Assembly: GCA_031278755.1 (NCBI GenBank)
Contig: JAITJV010000064.1
Location: 1 to 5,415 of the forward strand
Origin: Treponema sp.
GTDB lineage: Bacteria > Spirochaetota > Spirochaetia > Treponematales > Breznakiellaceae
Direction: 5' to 3'
Length of the DNA stretch: 5,415 nt
The notes under the pieces are model-generated. The model searched no databases. It worked only from the letters and a program-made list of their open reading frames with translations, and had not been told where the DNA came from. The position numbers and the translations under genes are program-made. Positions 1 to 5,410 of the stretch are shown here, piece by piece (position 1 is the stretch's first letter; every line of letters starts with the position of its first letter).

Positions 1-349
1 CGCTGTTCCGTATATTTTCTTCATAGGGGAGGCCCGAGCCGTCGAACATCACCGAACCGAAGCCCGCGTAGAGCGCCTGCATGATAGTGGTGAACGTGTA
101 GGTATGATCCAGATGAACGGCCACCGGAACTTTCGCCTTCTTCGCCGCGTCCAGAAGCAGCGGGGCAAGCCAGGCGAAACTGCCGTAGGGAAGCAGGCCT
201 TCCGCAGTGCCTATAATAATGGGAGACCGGCAGTCATCCGCGGCGCGTATGTAGGCGCGGATCATTTCGAGGTTTACCCCGTTAAAAAACCCCGCCCCGT
301 AACCCCGTTTCTGCGCATCGGAAAGGATTTCCGCCATGGCATACAGCAC
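1..349 (-). CDS. Class II fructose-bisphosphate (ketose-bisphosphate) aldolase, N-terminal part; 3' end outside window
   Basis: The first 116 residues of a zinc-dependent class II aldolase are present; the gene runs off the left edge. The family cleaves fructose-1,6-bisphosphate (or tagatose-1,6-bisphosphate in GatY/KbaY-type members) to dihydroxyacetone phosphate and glyceraldehyde-3-phosphate in the cytoplasm. Visible motifs are GYGAGFFN near residues 16-23, IIIGTAEG near 44-51, VHLDH at 78-82 and GSVMFDGSGLPYEENI from about residue 98. By family analogy D81 is the catalytic Asp and H82 a zinc ligand. The usual HLDHG followed by Ser is HLDHTYTF here, so substrate preference is open and no symbol is given. 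I chose the GTG at 349-347 (MLYAMAEIL) because GGAAGGA lies 6 nt upstream. The ATG at 337 would leave a gap of 18 nt, and an in-frame TGA two codons before the GTG rules out a longer start. The start is 3 nt after the ATPase stop, so translational coupling is likely. Family call is firm; exact substrate is not. Confidence 0.93.
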   Translation of the reverse strand, partial: MLYAMAEILSDAQKRGYGAGFFNGVNLEMIRAYIRAADDCRSPIIIGTAEGLLPYGSFAWLAPLLLDAAKKAKVPVAVHLDHTYTFTTIMQALYAGFGSVMFDGSGLPYEENIRNS

Positions 350-352
350 AGT

Positions 353-1057
353 TCATCCTTCCAGTATAAGCAGCGTTTTGGGATCGAGCCGTAAACCCAT
401 GTGTTCCGTGTTGACGGTATTCCTGTCTTTGGGAACGGAAAGTTCTATGTGATCCGGCTTGGGTTCAAGAACGATGATCACATCGACAAGATCCGCATAG
501 CCGTTTATGACAAGGGGTATGTTCTTCTTGTCATAATGGGGTTCTTTTCCCTTTACCGTACAACTGTACCATATTTCAAGGCCCAGTTCACGGGCGAATT
601 CTTTTACTTTTTCAAAACGTTCCCTGTCGGAACGGTAAAAGTCAAATCCGTCTATTATGATCGCTTCGGCCCCGACTCCGCCGTCCACTATCAGCGCCTT
701 GAGGCTGCGGAGGATCTGATCGCCGGTAATGCCGTCCTGGTTGAAATTGAGCAGCACGCGGTTTTTGACGGCTTCGTCCCGTACGTCTTTTGCGTTTTCC
801 AGATTTTTCTTTTTGGTGAATTCGTCAAAGATGTCTTCATACCAGGCAAGCACATAATCACTGTGCTGGTTAAAGGAAACATGGATCACTTTTTTTTCCT
901 GGAGCAGCTTGTCAAGGGCAATCTGCACAAGAACCGATGTTTTTCCTACGCCGCTTTGGGAAGCTATGATCCCTGTTTCTCCCGCCTTAAGCCCTCCGTG
1001 GATGGACTTTTCAAATATCCGCACCGGACTGCGCAATATTAATTCCTTCTTAACCAC
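353..1057 (-). CDS. RecA/DnaB/KaiC-fold P-loop ATPase, function unknown
   Basis: A 234-residue single-domain protein with the order of elements of a RecA-superfamily ATPase. The Walker A loop is SQSGVGKT at 33-40, where Ser replaces the usual first Gly. A second strand, VIHVSFNQH at 57-65, stands where DnaB-type proteins carry FSLEM, so the position of the usual catalytic Glu is occupied by Gln/His-type residues. Walker B is EAIIIDGFD at 131-139 with D136. The C-terminal strand and loop, ELSVPKDRN at 205-213, resemble the Lys-x-Arg finger of the DnaB/KaiC group. No DNA-binding domain, signal peptide or membrane segment is visible. It is much shorter than replicative DnaB and has a single domain, unlike double-domain KaiC. 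Start is GTG at 1057-1055 with GGAGG (1068-1064) 6 nt upstream. It lies 71 nt after fusA and 3 nt before the aldolase on the same strand. I cannot assign a function; a regulatory or chaperone-like ATPase is one possibility, with no direct support. The fold is confident. Confidence 0.88.
   Translation of the reverse strand: MVKKELILRSPVRIFEKSIHGGLKAGETGIIASQSGVGKTSVLVQIALDKLLQEKKVIHVSFNQHSDYVLAWYEDIFDEFTKKKNLENAKDVRDEAVKNRVLLNFNQDGITGDQILRSLKALIVDGGVGAEAIIIDGFDFYRSDRERFEKVKEFARELGLEIWYSCTVKGKEPHYDKKNIPLVINGYADLVDVIIVLEPKPDHIELSVPKDRNTVNTEHMGLRLDPKTLLILEG
356..362 (-). promoter_or_regulatory. Shine-Dalgarno of the aldolase, inside the ATPase stop region
   Basis: GGAAGGA is formed by the last codons of the upstream gene (GAA GGA, directly before TGA at 355-353). 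It lies 6 nt before the aldolase GTG at 349. It decides the start codon and means a ribosome finishing the ATPase ends on top of the aldolase initiation site. Confidence 0.8.
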
Positions 1058-1063
1058 TTTTTT

Positions 1064-1068
1064 CCTCC
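1064..1068 (-). promoter_or_regulatory. Shine-Dalgarno of the ATPase gene
   Basis: GGAGG followed by six A residues and the GTG at 1057. The spacing is ideal and supports a non-ATG start for this gene. Confidence 0.85.
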
Positions 1069-1108
1069 AAAATAAAATCTGAAACCGGGATCGTATATCC
1101 CGCCGGTT
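1067..1108 (-). terminator. Imperfect hairpin plus T-rich stretch between fusA and the ATPase (possible attenuator)
   Basis: On the minus strand AACC-(GGC)-GGGAT, a 5-nt loop, then ATCCCGGTT form a 9-bp stem with a 3-nt bulge (1108-1083). It is followed by TTTCAGATTTTATTTT, which runs straight into the ATPase Shine-Dalgarno. The interrupted T tract and bulge make it a weak terminator at best. It could reduce read-through from fusA to the downstream pair or mark an RNA processing site. Confidence 0.4.
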
Positions 1109-1128
1109 AAAGGATTTCGCACGAACGG

Positions 1129-3222
1129 CTACCTGGCGGCCTCTTTTTTCCGCTTCTCCGTGTATTCCTTGATCAGAGCTTCGGAAATGCTCTGGGGAAC
1201 CTTTCCATATTTTTCAAATTCCATGGTGAATTCCGCCTTGCCCTGGGTAAGGGACCGGAGCACCGTTGAATAGCCGAACATTTCGCTCAGGGGAACCTCC
1301 GCTTCTACTCGGGAGAAGGTTCCGTCTTCGGTGGAAGCCGATATAATGCCGCGGCGCTGGTTGATGGAGGCAAAAATGTTTCCCTGGAATTCGGTCGGGC
1401 CTTCCACGGTAACTTTCATTATGGGTTCGAGTATACAGGGCTTTGCCTTGTTGTAGGCTTCGCGGAAAGCGCCTATGGCCGCAAGCTGGAAGGCGATATC
1501 CGACGAGTCAACCGGGTGGCTCTGGCCGTCGTTGATCAGGCAGCGTATGTTGACGATGGGAAAACCGATGAGGGAGCCTTTCTTGATCGCTTCCCTGAAG
1601 CCCTTGTCGCAACTGGGTATAAATTCGTTCGGAATGGCGGCGCCTTTAATCATATCGACAAATTCGTAATCGCCTTCGGAATAAGGCTCCATGTAGCCTG
1701 CGACGCGCCCGTACTGGCCCGAACCGCCCGTCTGCTTTTTGTGGGTATAGTTAAATTCCGCCTTTGCGGTAATGGCTTCCCGGTAGGCGACCTGGGGCAT
1801 TCCGGTTTCCACTTCGCACTTGTACTCGCGGAGCATGCGCTCGACGTATACTTCAAGGTGAAGCTCCCCCATGCCCTGTATGATCGTCTGGTTTGATTCG
1901 GGATCGACGTAGGTCCTGAACGTCGGGTCTTCCTTGGTAAAGCGGTTGAGGGCCTTTGCCATTTGATCCGCGGATTTCTTGTCTTTGGGGTTAATGGCAA
2001 GGGAGATGACCGGTTCGGGAACAAACATCGACGACATGGCGTAGTTGAGATTTCCCCCGCAGAAGGTGTCCCCCGAAGCGCAGTCAATGCCGAACAGGGC
2101 CACGATGTCGCCGGGGGCTCCCTCGTTGATGTCTTCCATGTTGTCGGCGTGCATGCGCACGAGCCGCCCGACCTTGAACTTTTTCCGCGCCCTGGTGTTG
2201 ATAAGCTCGTCGCCTTTTTTAAGGCTTCCCTGATAAATGCGTACATAGGTCAACTGGCCGTACTGTCCGTCTTCCAGCTTGAAGCCCAGCGCGACGGTGG
2301 AGCTTTTTTCATCGGGGGAAAGTTCTTTCCGTTCTTCGCCCTTGTCAAGATCCAGGGCGTAGTTTTTCACTTCGGTAGGATTGGGAAGGTAGTAGGCAAC
2401 CCCGTCAAGCAGGGATTGTATTCCCTTGTTTTTATAAGCCGATCCGACCATGACAGGAACGAATTTTTCTTCCAGCGTTCCCCTGCGGATTGCGGCGCGA
2501 AGCAGATCTTCGGGAATATTTTCTCCGCCGAGGAAGCGTTCCGCCAATTCATCGGAAAACATGGAGACGGCGTCTATAAGTTCTTCATGGTATTTTTCAG
2601 CCTCCGCCTTAAGATGGACGGGAATTTCCGCATGGCGGACTTCGGTCCCCTGATCGCCGTCAAAGTAGATCGCCTTCATGGTAACAAGATCCACGATGCC
2701 TTCAAGTTTGTCTTCAAGGCCTATAGGGATCTGTATCATCACCGCGTTAAGCCCCAGCTTTTCCCTCAACTGAACCTTTACCTTGAACGGATTCGCCCCC
2801 GTCCTGTCGCACTTGTTGACAAAGGCGATGCGGGGCACATGATAACGCTTGAGCTGCCTGTCTACGGTGATGGACTGGGACTGAACTCCGCCGACCGCGC
2901 AGAGTACAAGAATCGCGCCGTCCAGCACCCGGAGGCTCCGTTCAACTTCTATGGTAAAGTCAACATGTCCGGGCGTATCGATAAGGTTGACGATGTAATC
3001 TTTCCATTCCACCTGGGTTGCGGCGGATTGTATGGTGATCCCCCGTTCCCGTTCAAGTTCCATGTGGTCCATGGTGGCCCCCACGCCGTCCTTTCCCCGG
3101 ACTTCGTGGATGGCGTGAATTTTGTTACTGTAAAACAGAATACGCTCGGACAAGGTTGTTTTTCCTGAATCAATGTGGGCGCTGATTCCGATATTCCGCA
3201 TTCTGGTGATGTCAAATCCCAT
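1129..3222 (-). CDS. fusA: Translation elongation factor G, mitochondrial EF-G1 / spdEFG1-like
   Basis: A 697-residue ribosomal translocation GTPase of normal EF-G length. GTPase motifs are intact: G1 AHIDSGKT at 15-22, G2 RGITI at 60-64 with T63, G3 DTPGH at 82-86, G4 NKCD at 136-139 and G5 GSA at 260-262. Domain II follows (about 305-400, with [11 protein letters not shown]), then domain III (EDPTF near 431, [10 protein letters not shown] near 450), the domain IV tip region [14 protein letters not shown] (494-507) and domain V with [15 protein letters not shown] (647-661). Ser19 in the P-loop and the segments [10 protein letters not shown] and VLCAVGGVQ match the mitochondrial EF-G1-like subfamily reported in spirochaetes and planctomycetes, in which one paralogue translocates and another recycles ribosomes. 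I infer the translocation role. The ATG at 3222 has AAGGAG 11 nt upstream and gives the canonical N-terminus; an open 34-codon extension upstream would run across the promoter. The gene is not next to rpsL, rpsG or tuf and is followed by the ATPase and aldolase. A second EF-G elsewhere is expected but cannot be seen here. Confidence 0.98.
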   Translation of the reverse strand: MGFDITRMRNIGISAHIDSGKTTLSERILFYSNKIHAIHEVRGKDGVGATMDHMELERERGITIQSAATQVEWKDYIVNLIDTPGHVDFTIEVERSLRVLDGAILVLCAVGGVQSQSITVDRQLKRYHVPRIAFVNKCDRTGANPFKVKVQLREKLGLNAVMIQIPIGLEDKLEGIVDLVTMKAIYFDGDQGTEVRHAEIPVHLKAEAEKYHEELIDAVSMFSDELAERFLGGENIPEDLLRAAIRRGTLEEKFVPVMVGSAYKNKGIQSLLDGVAYYLPNPTEVKNYALDLDKGEERKELSPDEKSSTVALGFKLEDGQYGQLTYVRIYQGSLKKGDELINTRARKKFKVGRLVRMHADNMEDINEGAPGDIVALFGIDCASGDTFCGGNLNYAMSSMFVPEPVISLAINPKDKKSADQMAKALNRFTKEDPTFRTYVDPESNQTIIQGMGELHLEVYVERMLREYKCEVETGMPQVAYREAITAKAEFNYTHKKQTGGSGQYGRVAGYMEPYSEGDYEFVDMIKGAAIPNEFIPSCDKGFREAIKKGSLIGFPIVNIRCLINDGQSHPVDSSDIAFQLAAIGAFREAYNKAKPCILEPIMKVTVEGPTEFQGNIFASINQRRGIISASTEDGTFSRVEAEVPLSEMFGYSTVLRSLTQGKAEFTMEFEKYGKVPQSISEALIKEYTEKRKKEAAR

Positions 3223-3233
3223 ATTTCTTATTA

Positions 3234-3239
3234 CTCCTT
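3234..3239 (-). promoter_or_regulatory. Shine-Dalgarno of fusA
   Basis: AAGGAG lies 11 nt before the ATG at 3222. The spacing is slightly long, but it is the only good ribosome-binding site near the conserved N-terminus and supports this start over the longer open frame. Confidence 0.75.
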
Positions 3240-3275
3240 GGGGGGAAAATGCCAAAAAAGACTTCCGTATAGCGA

Positions 3276-3304
3276 AATATAGTAAGATTTTCCATAAATT
3301 GCAA
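3276..3304 (-). promoter_or_regulatory. Sigma70-type promoter of fusA
   Basis: The -35 box is TTGCAA (3304-3299, 4 of 6 consensus), then a 17-nt spacer, then the -10 box TATATT (3281-3276, 5 of 6). Transcription would begin near 3270-3268 and give a leader of about 47 nt ending in the fusA Shine-Dalgarno. It probably also serves the downstream ATPase and aldolase. A second TATAC block just downstream could be an alternative -10. Confidence 0.65.
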
Positions 3305-3317
3305 GCCCCTCGCAAGG

Positions 3318-3330
3318 CGGCCACAGGCCG
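3318..3330. repeat. GC-rich hairpin just upstream of the fusA promoter
   Basis: CGGCC-ACA-GGCCG is a perfect 5-bp inverted repeat with a 3-nt loop. On the plus strand it is followed by ATATTAATTTTTTG, so read in that direction it resembles an intrinsic terminator, for instance of RNA made antisense to fusA. No plus-strand gene lies upstream to need it, so the role is unclear. Confidence 0.35.
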
Positions 3331-3394
3331 ATATTAATTTTTTGTAGTTTCTTTTTAATTTTTGAATATAAGTTAACTAAACCTTTCGCAATGT

Positions 3395-3420
3395 TTGCTT
3401 TAGCTGTTTTTCCATACAAT
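3395..3420 (+). promoter_or_regulatory. Weak candidate promoter for the small gene
   Basis: TACAAT (3415-3420) is a good -10 box. The only TTG-type partner, TTGCTT (3395-3400), is just 14 nt away, which is too short for a standard promoter. The surrounding DNA is strongly AT-rich. It would give a leader of about 58 nt. Confidence 0.25.
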
Positions 3421-3471
3421 TCTTAAAACAGACGGCACGGAAGCGGCGCCGATATTAAAAAACAACCTCAC

Positions 3472-3477
3472 AGGAGG
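3472..3477 (+). promoter_or_regulatory. Strong Shine-Dalgarno of the small gene
   Basis: AGGAGG, 7 nt before the ATG at 3485, is the best match to the anti-Shine-Dalgarno in the window. It is the main reason to accept the short reading frame that follows as a gene. Confidence 0.75.
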
Positions 3478-3484
3478 GACTGTC

Positions 3485-3676
3485 ATGAAAGAACACGAAG
3501 AAGAAAAAGAAATTGTTCTCTATGTCGAAGACAGATACGCACCCCTGAAGATTTCCGAAGATACGGAATATGTCAACGAAAGACCTGTCAATATTCTCGT
3601 AAAGATGGTTTTCCCGCCGTTTTTTCATCCGTACAGGTATTTAACAGACGTTCGTGTACCTCAAAGAAATTTCTGA
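3485..3676 (+). CDS. Small acidic protein of unknown function (63 aa)
   Basis: I do not recognise this protein. The first 20 or so residues are highly charged and Glu-rich (MKEHEEEKEIVLYVEDRY), the middle (APLKISEDTEYVNERPVNIL) looks like ordinary coding sequence, and the end is aromatic and hydrophobic (MVFPPFFHPYRYL) before VPQRNF. There is no signal peptide, cysteine cluster or obvious DNA-binding motif. Support comes from the ideal AGGAGG at 7-nt spacing, the ATG start and the lack of any competing gene on either strand. It is divergent from fusA and converges on ffh, with only 6 nt between the two stop codons and no clear terminator between them. The C-terminal third is the least convincing part, and a one-base frameshift there cannot be excluded. 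Gene status is likely; function is unknown. Confidence 0.6.
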   Translation: MKEHEEEKEIVLYVEDRYAPLKISEDTEYVNERPVNILVKMVFPPFFHPYRYLTDVRVPQRNF

Positions 3677-3682
3677 AGCGGG

Positions 3683-5029
3683 CTATCTGAATCGCGGCAT
3701 TTTGCCGGACATTGCCTGTGCGGCGGCCGGACTCTTGCTGAATTTTGCCATCTTTTTCATCATGCTCCGCATCTTTTCGAATTGTTTGATAAGCCGGGCG
3801 ACTTCGGCGACAGAGGTTCCCGAACCGCGCGCAATACGGCTCCGCCGGGGGGGGCCTATAATCAGGTGGTTGGCCCTCTCCTTTCGGGTCATGGAGGAGA
3901 GGATCGCCTCCTGGGTTTTAAGTTCAGCCTTGTCTATGTCGTCTTCGCTGATCTGGCCCGCCATGCCCGGAATAAGATCCAGCATGGATTTAAGGGATCC
4001 CATCTTCTTTACCGATCTGAGCTGGTTAAGCCAGTCGTCCAGGGTAAAGTTTTCCTTCTCCATCTTTTTCTGAAGTTCAAGGGCTTCTTTTTGATCGATG
4101 ACTTCCTGGGCTTTTTCAACAAGGCTTACCACGTCTCCCATGCCGAGTATGCGTCCGGCGATACGGTCCGGGTGGAAGCTTTCGAAATCTTCCGGTTTTT
4201 CACCGGTGCCTACGAATTTGAGCGGCGTTCCCGTAACGGTTTTAAGGGAAAGGGCGGCGCCGCCCCGGGCGTCGGAATCGAATTTGGTAAGGATGCAGCC
4301 GGTAAGGCCTATTTTTTCGTTGAAGGTTTTGGCGATTTCCGCCGCCGCCTGGCCCGTCATTGCGTCCGCCACCAGAAGAAGTTCATCGGGTTTCGACGCC
4401 TCTTTAAGCCGGGAAAGTTCGGCCATCATCGGTTCGTCGATCTGGAGCCGGCCTGTCGTGTCCATGATCAGGGTGTCGATCATGTTTTTCCTGGCCCAGT
4501 CCAAAGCGTTCCGGTAAACCTTTATGCTGTCCGCCGCGCCTTCTTCCCGGTAGACGGGAACGCCGATCTGGTTTCCCAGTACGGCAAGCTGTTCCGCCGC
4601 CGCGGGGCGCACCAGATCGCAGGCGGCGAGGAGGGGTTTCCGGCCTTCCTTTTTGAGCCGCAGCGCAAGGGTGGCGGAACGTGTGGTTTTTCCCGAACCC
4701 TGAAGCCCCAGCATAAGAACCGATGAAATAACATCGGGTCCGCGCAGCGAAAGATCCTGCTTTACGTCTCCGAGAAACGAAACAAGTTTATCATGAACTA
4801 TTTTGACAAACTGCTGCCCCGGATCTACGGAACGGAGAACCTTTTCACCCTTGGCTTCTTCAACAGTCGAATTGACAAAACGGCGGACCACGCGGAGGTT
4901 GACGTCCGCCTCCAGCAAAGCCATCTTGATGGCCTCGGCCGCATCGTCGATGTTCTTTTCGGTAATGGACGACTTGCCGGAAACAAAGCGCATCGCGTCG
5001 GAAATCTTTTCCGTAAGCTTTTCAAGCAT
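3683..5029 (-). CDS. ffh: Signal recognition particle protein Ffh (SRP54 GTPase)
   Basis: A 448-residue protein, the usual Ffh length. With the 4.5S-type SRP RNA it binds signal sequences of nascent membrane proteins and docks with FtsY at the inner membrane. The N domain (about 1-95) begins MLEKLTEKISDAM. The G domain shows GLQGSGKTT (108-116), DLVRPAAAEQL (138-148), DTTGR (190-194), TKFDSDARGG (248-257) and GTGEKPEDFESFHPDR (274-289). The Met-rich M domain (about 328-430) carries the RNA-binding RSRIARGSG (396-404). Departures from the usual pattern are T120 where the family has Lys (AKLA type), DTTGR for DTAGR, and GPP at 392-394 where NGS-like residues are normal, encoded across a run of eight C. 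The ATG at 5029 gives the canonical start; the open frame continues 112 codons upstream but looks noncoding and crosses the promoter. It is not followed by rpsP, rimM or trmD. Confidence 0.98.
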   Translation of the reverse strand: MLEKLTEKISDAMRFVSGKSSITEKNIDDAAEAIKMALLEADVNLRVVRRFVNSTVEEAKGEKVLRSVDPGQQFVKIVHDKLVSFLGDVKQDLSLRGPDVISSVLMLGLQGSGKTTRSATLALRLKKEGRKPLLAACDLVRPAAAEQLAVLGNQIGVPVYREEGAADSIKVYRNALDWARKNMIDTLIMDTTGRLQIDEPMMAELSRLKEASKPDELLLVADAMTGQAAAEIAKTFNEKIGLTGCILTKFDSDARGGAALSLKTVTGTPLKFVGTGEKPEDFESFHPDRIAGRILGMGDVVSLVEKAQEVIDQKEALELQKKMEKENFTLDDWLNQLRSVKKMGSLKSMLDLIPGMAGQISEDDIDKAELKTQEAILSSMTRKERANHLIIGPPRRSRIARGSGTSVAEVARLIKQFEKMRSMMKKMAKFSKSPAAAQAMSGKMPRFR

Positions 5030-5035
5030 GGAAAA

Positions 5036-5064
5036 AGTATAGCCTTCCGGAGGGCAAAAGGCAA
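5036..5064 (-). promoter_or_regulatory. Sigma70-type promoter of ffh, apparently giving a leaderless mRNA
   Basis: The -35 box TTGCCT (5064-5059, 4 of 6), a 17-nt spacer and the -10 box TATACT (5041-5036, 5 of 6) are followed by TTTTCC and then the ffh ATG. The A of the ATG is the seventh base after the -10 box, the typical start position. GGAAGG (5048-5043) looks like a Shine-Dalgarno but sits in the promoter spacer, 13 nt from the ATG, so this promoter would not transcribe it. Confidence 0.6.
5042..5055. repeat. Imperfect dyad between the -35 and -10 boxes of the ffh promoter
   Basis: On the minus strand GCCCTCCGGAAGGC is symmetric except for one pair (GCC-c-TCC / GGA-a-GGC). It fills most of the 17-nt spacer. 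It could be an operator half or a chance GC-rich palindrome; no regulator is seen nearby. Confidence 0.3.
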
Positions 5065-5089
5065 CCGCGCGGTCTCCGGACAAATATAA

Positions 5090-5147
5090 AGGGGGGCGCA
5101 TTTCCGCGCAGTCCTTGACGGCGGCGGCATCCGTGTCGCGCCCCCCT
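5090..5147. repeat. Perfect 10-bp inverted repeat with a 38-nt interior
   Basis: AGGGGGGCGC (5090-5099) is exactly complementary to GCGCCCCCCT (5138-5147). Such a G/C-only stem would be very stable in RNA or single-stranded DNA. No T tract follows on either strand, so it is not an intrinsic terminator. Confidence 0.5.
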
Positions 5148-5390
5148 GCGGCCAAGCCCCGCGGAGCGGGTCTCGGCCTGCCCCAATAACGGCAGCCGAA
5201 GGCTGTGATACCGCCCGGTTGCCGATGGGACCGGCGCAAAAGACAGCCGCAGCTTAGCCGTCCGTTGCGCCGCTTTGTGAATGGGCATCCGCCCATAACG
5301 AGCCATTCGACATCCCGCCGCAGTCCGGCGAGGTCTTGCCACGGTCTCGGGCCGGTGTCAGTCACCTTTTTCCGGGCCTTACCTCGTTAC

Positions 5391-5410
5391 GGCACGCCTT
5401 TCAGGCGGCC
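5391..5410. repeat. Strong hairpin at the right edge
   Basis: On the minus strand GGCCGCCT-GAA-AGGCG-T-GCC pairs over 8 bp with one bulged base. No T tract follows in either direction. It could be the end of a repeat unit that continues beyond the window. Confidence 0.4.

Noticed and set aside
401..1042. A 213-codon open frame on the plus strand opposite the ATPase
   Set aside because: The minus frame has Walker A and B motifs and an ideal ribosome site; the plus frame has neither motifs nor a ribosome site.
1963..3168. A 401-codon open frame on the plus strand inside fusA
   Set aside because: It is antisense to conserved EF-G codons, has no family resemblance and no convincing start site; the openness follows from codon bias of the real gene.
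3223..3324. A 34-residue N-terminal extension of EF-G
   Set aside because: It crosses the fusA -35/-10 boxes and leader and has no ribosome site, while the ATG at 3222 gives the canonical EF-G N-terminus with AAGGAG upstream.
3665..3674. Palindrome AGAAATTTCT between the convergent small gene and ffh as a shared terminator
   Set aside because: It has no loop, is AT-only in its core and no T tract follows on either strand, so it does not look like an intrinsic terminator.
3782..4726. A 314-codon open frame on the plus strand inside ffh
   Set aside because: It is fully antisense to the conserved Ffh G and M domains, with composition typical of a shadow frame.
5042..5056. TCCGGAAGG resembling the GGAA tetraloop region of SRP RNA, upstream of ffh
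   Set aside because: The conserved flanks of bacterial SRP RNA (the CAGG and AGCAGCC type internal-loop sequences) are absent, and the bases are better explained as promoter spacer.
5030..5365. A 112-residue N-terminal extension of Ffh open in the same frame
   Set aside because: It is Arg/Gly/Pro-rich with no family resemblance, it spans the best ffh promoter, and Ffh proteins normally begin at the MLEKLTEKI-like residue.
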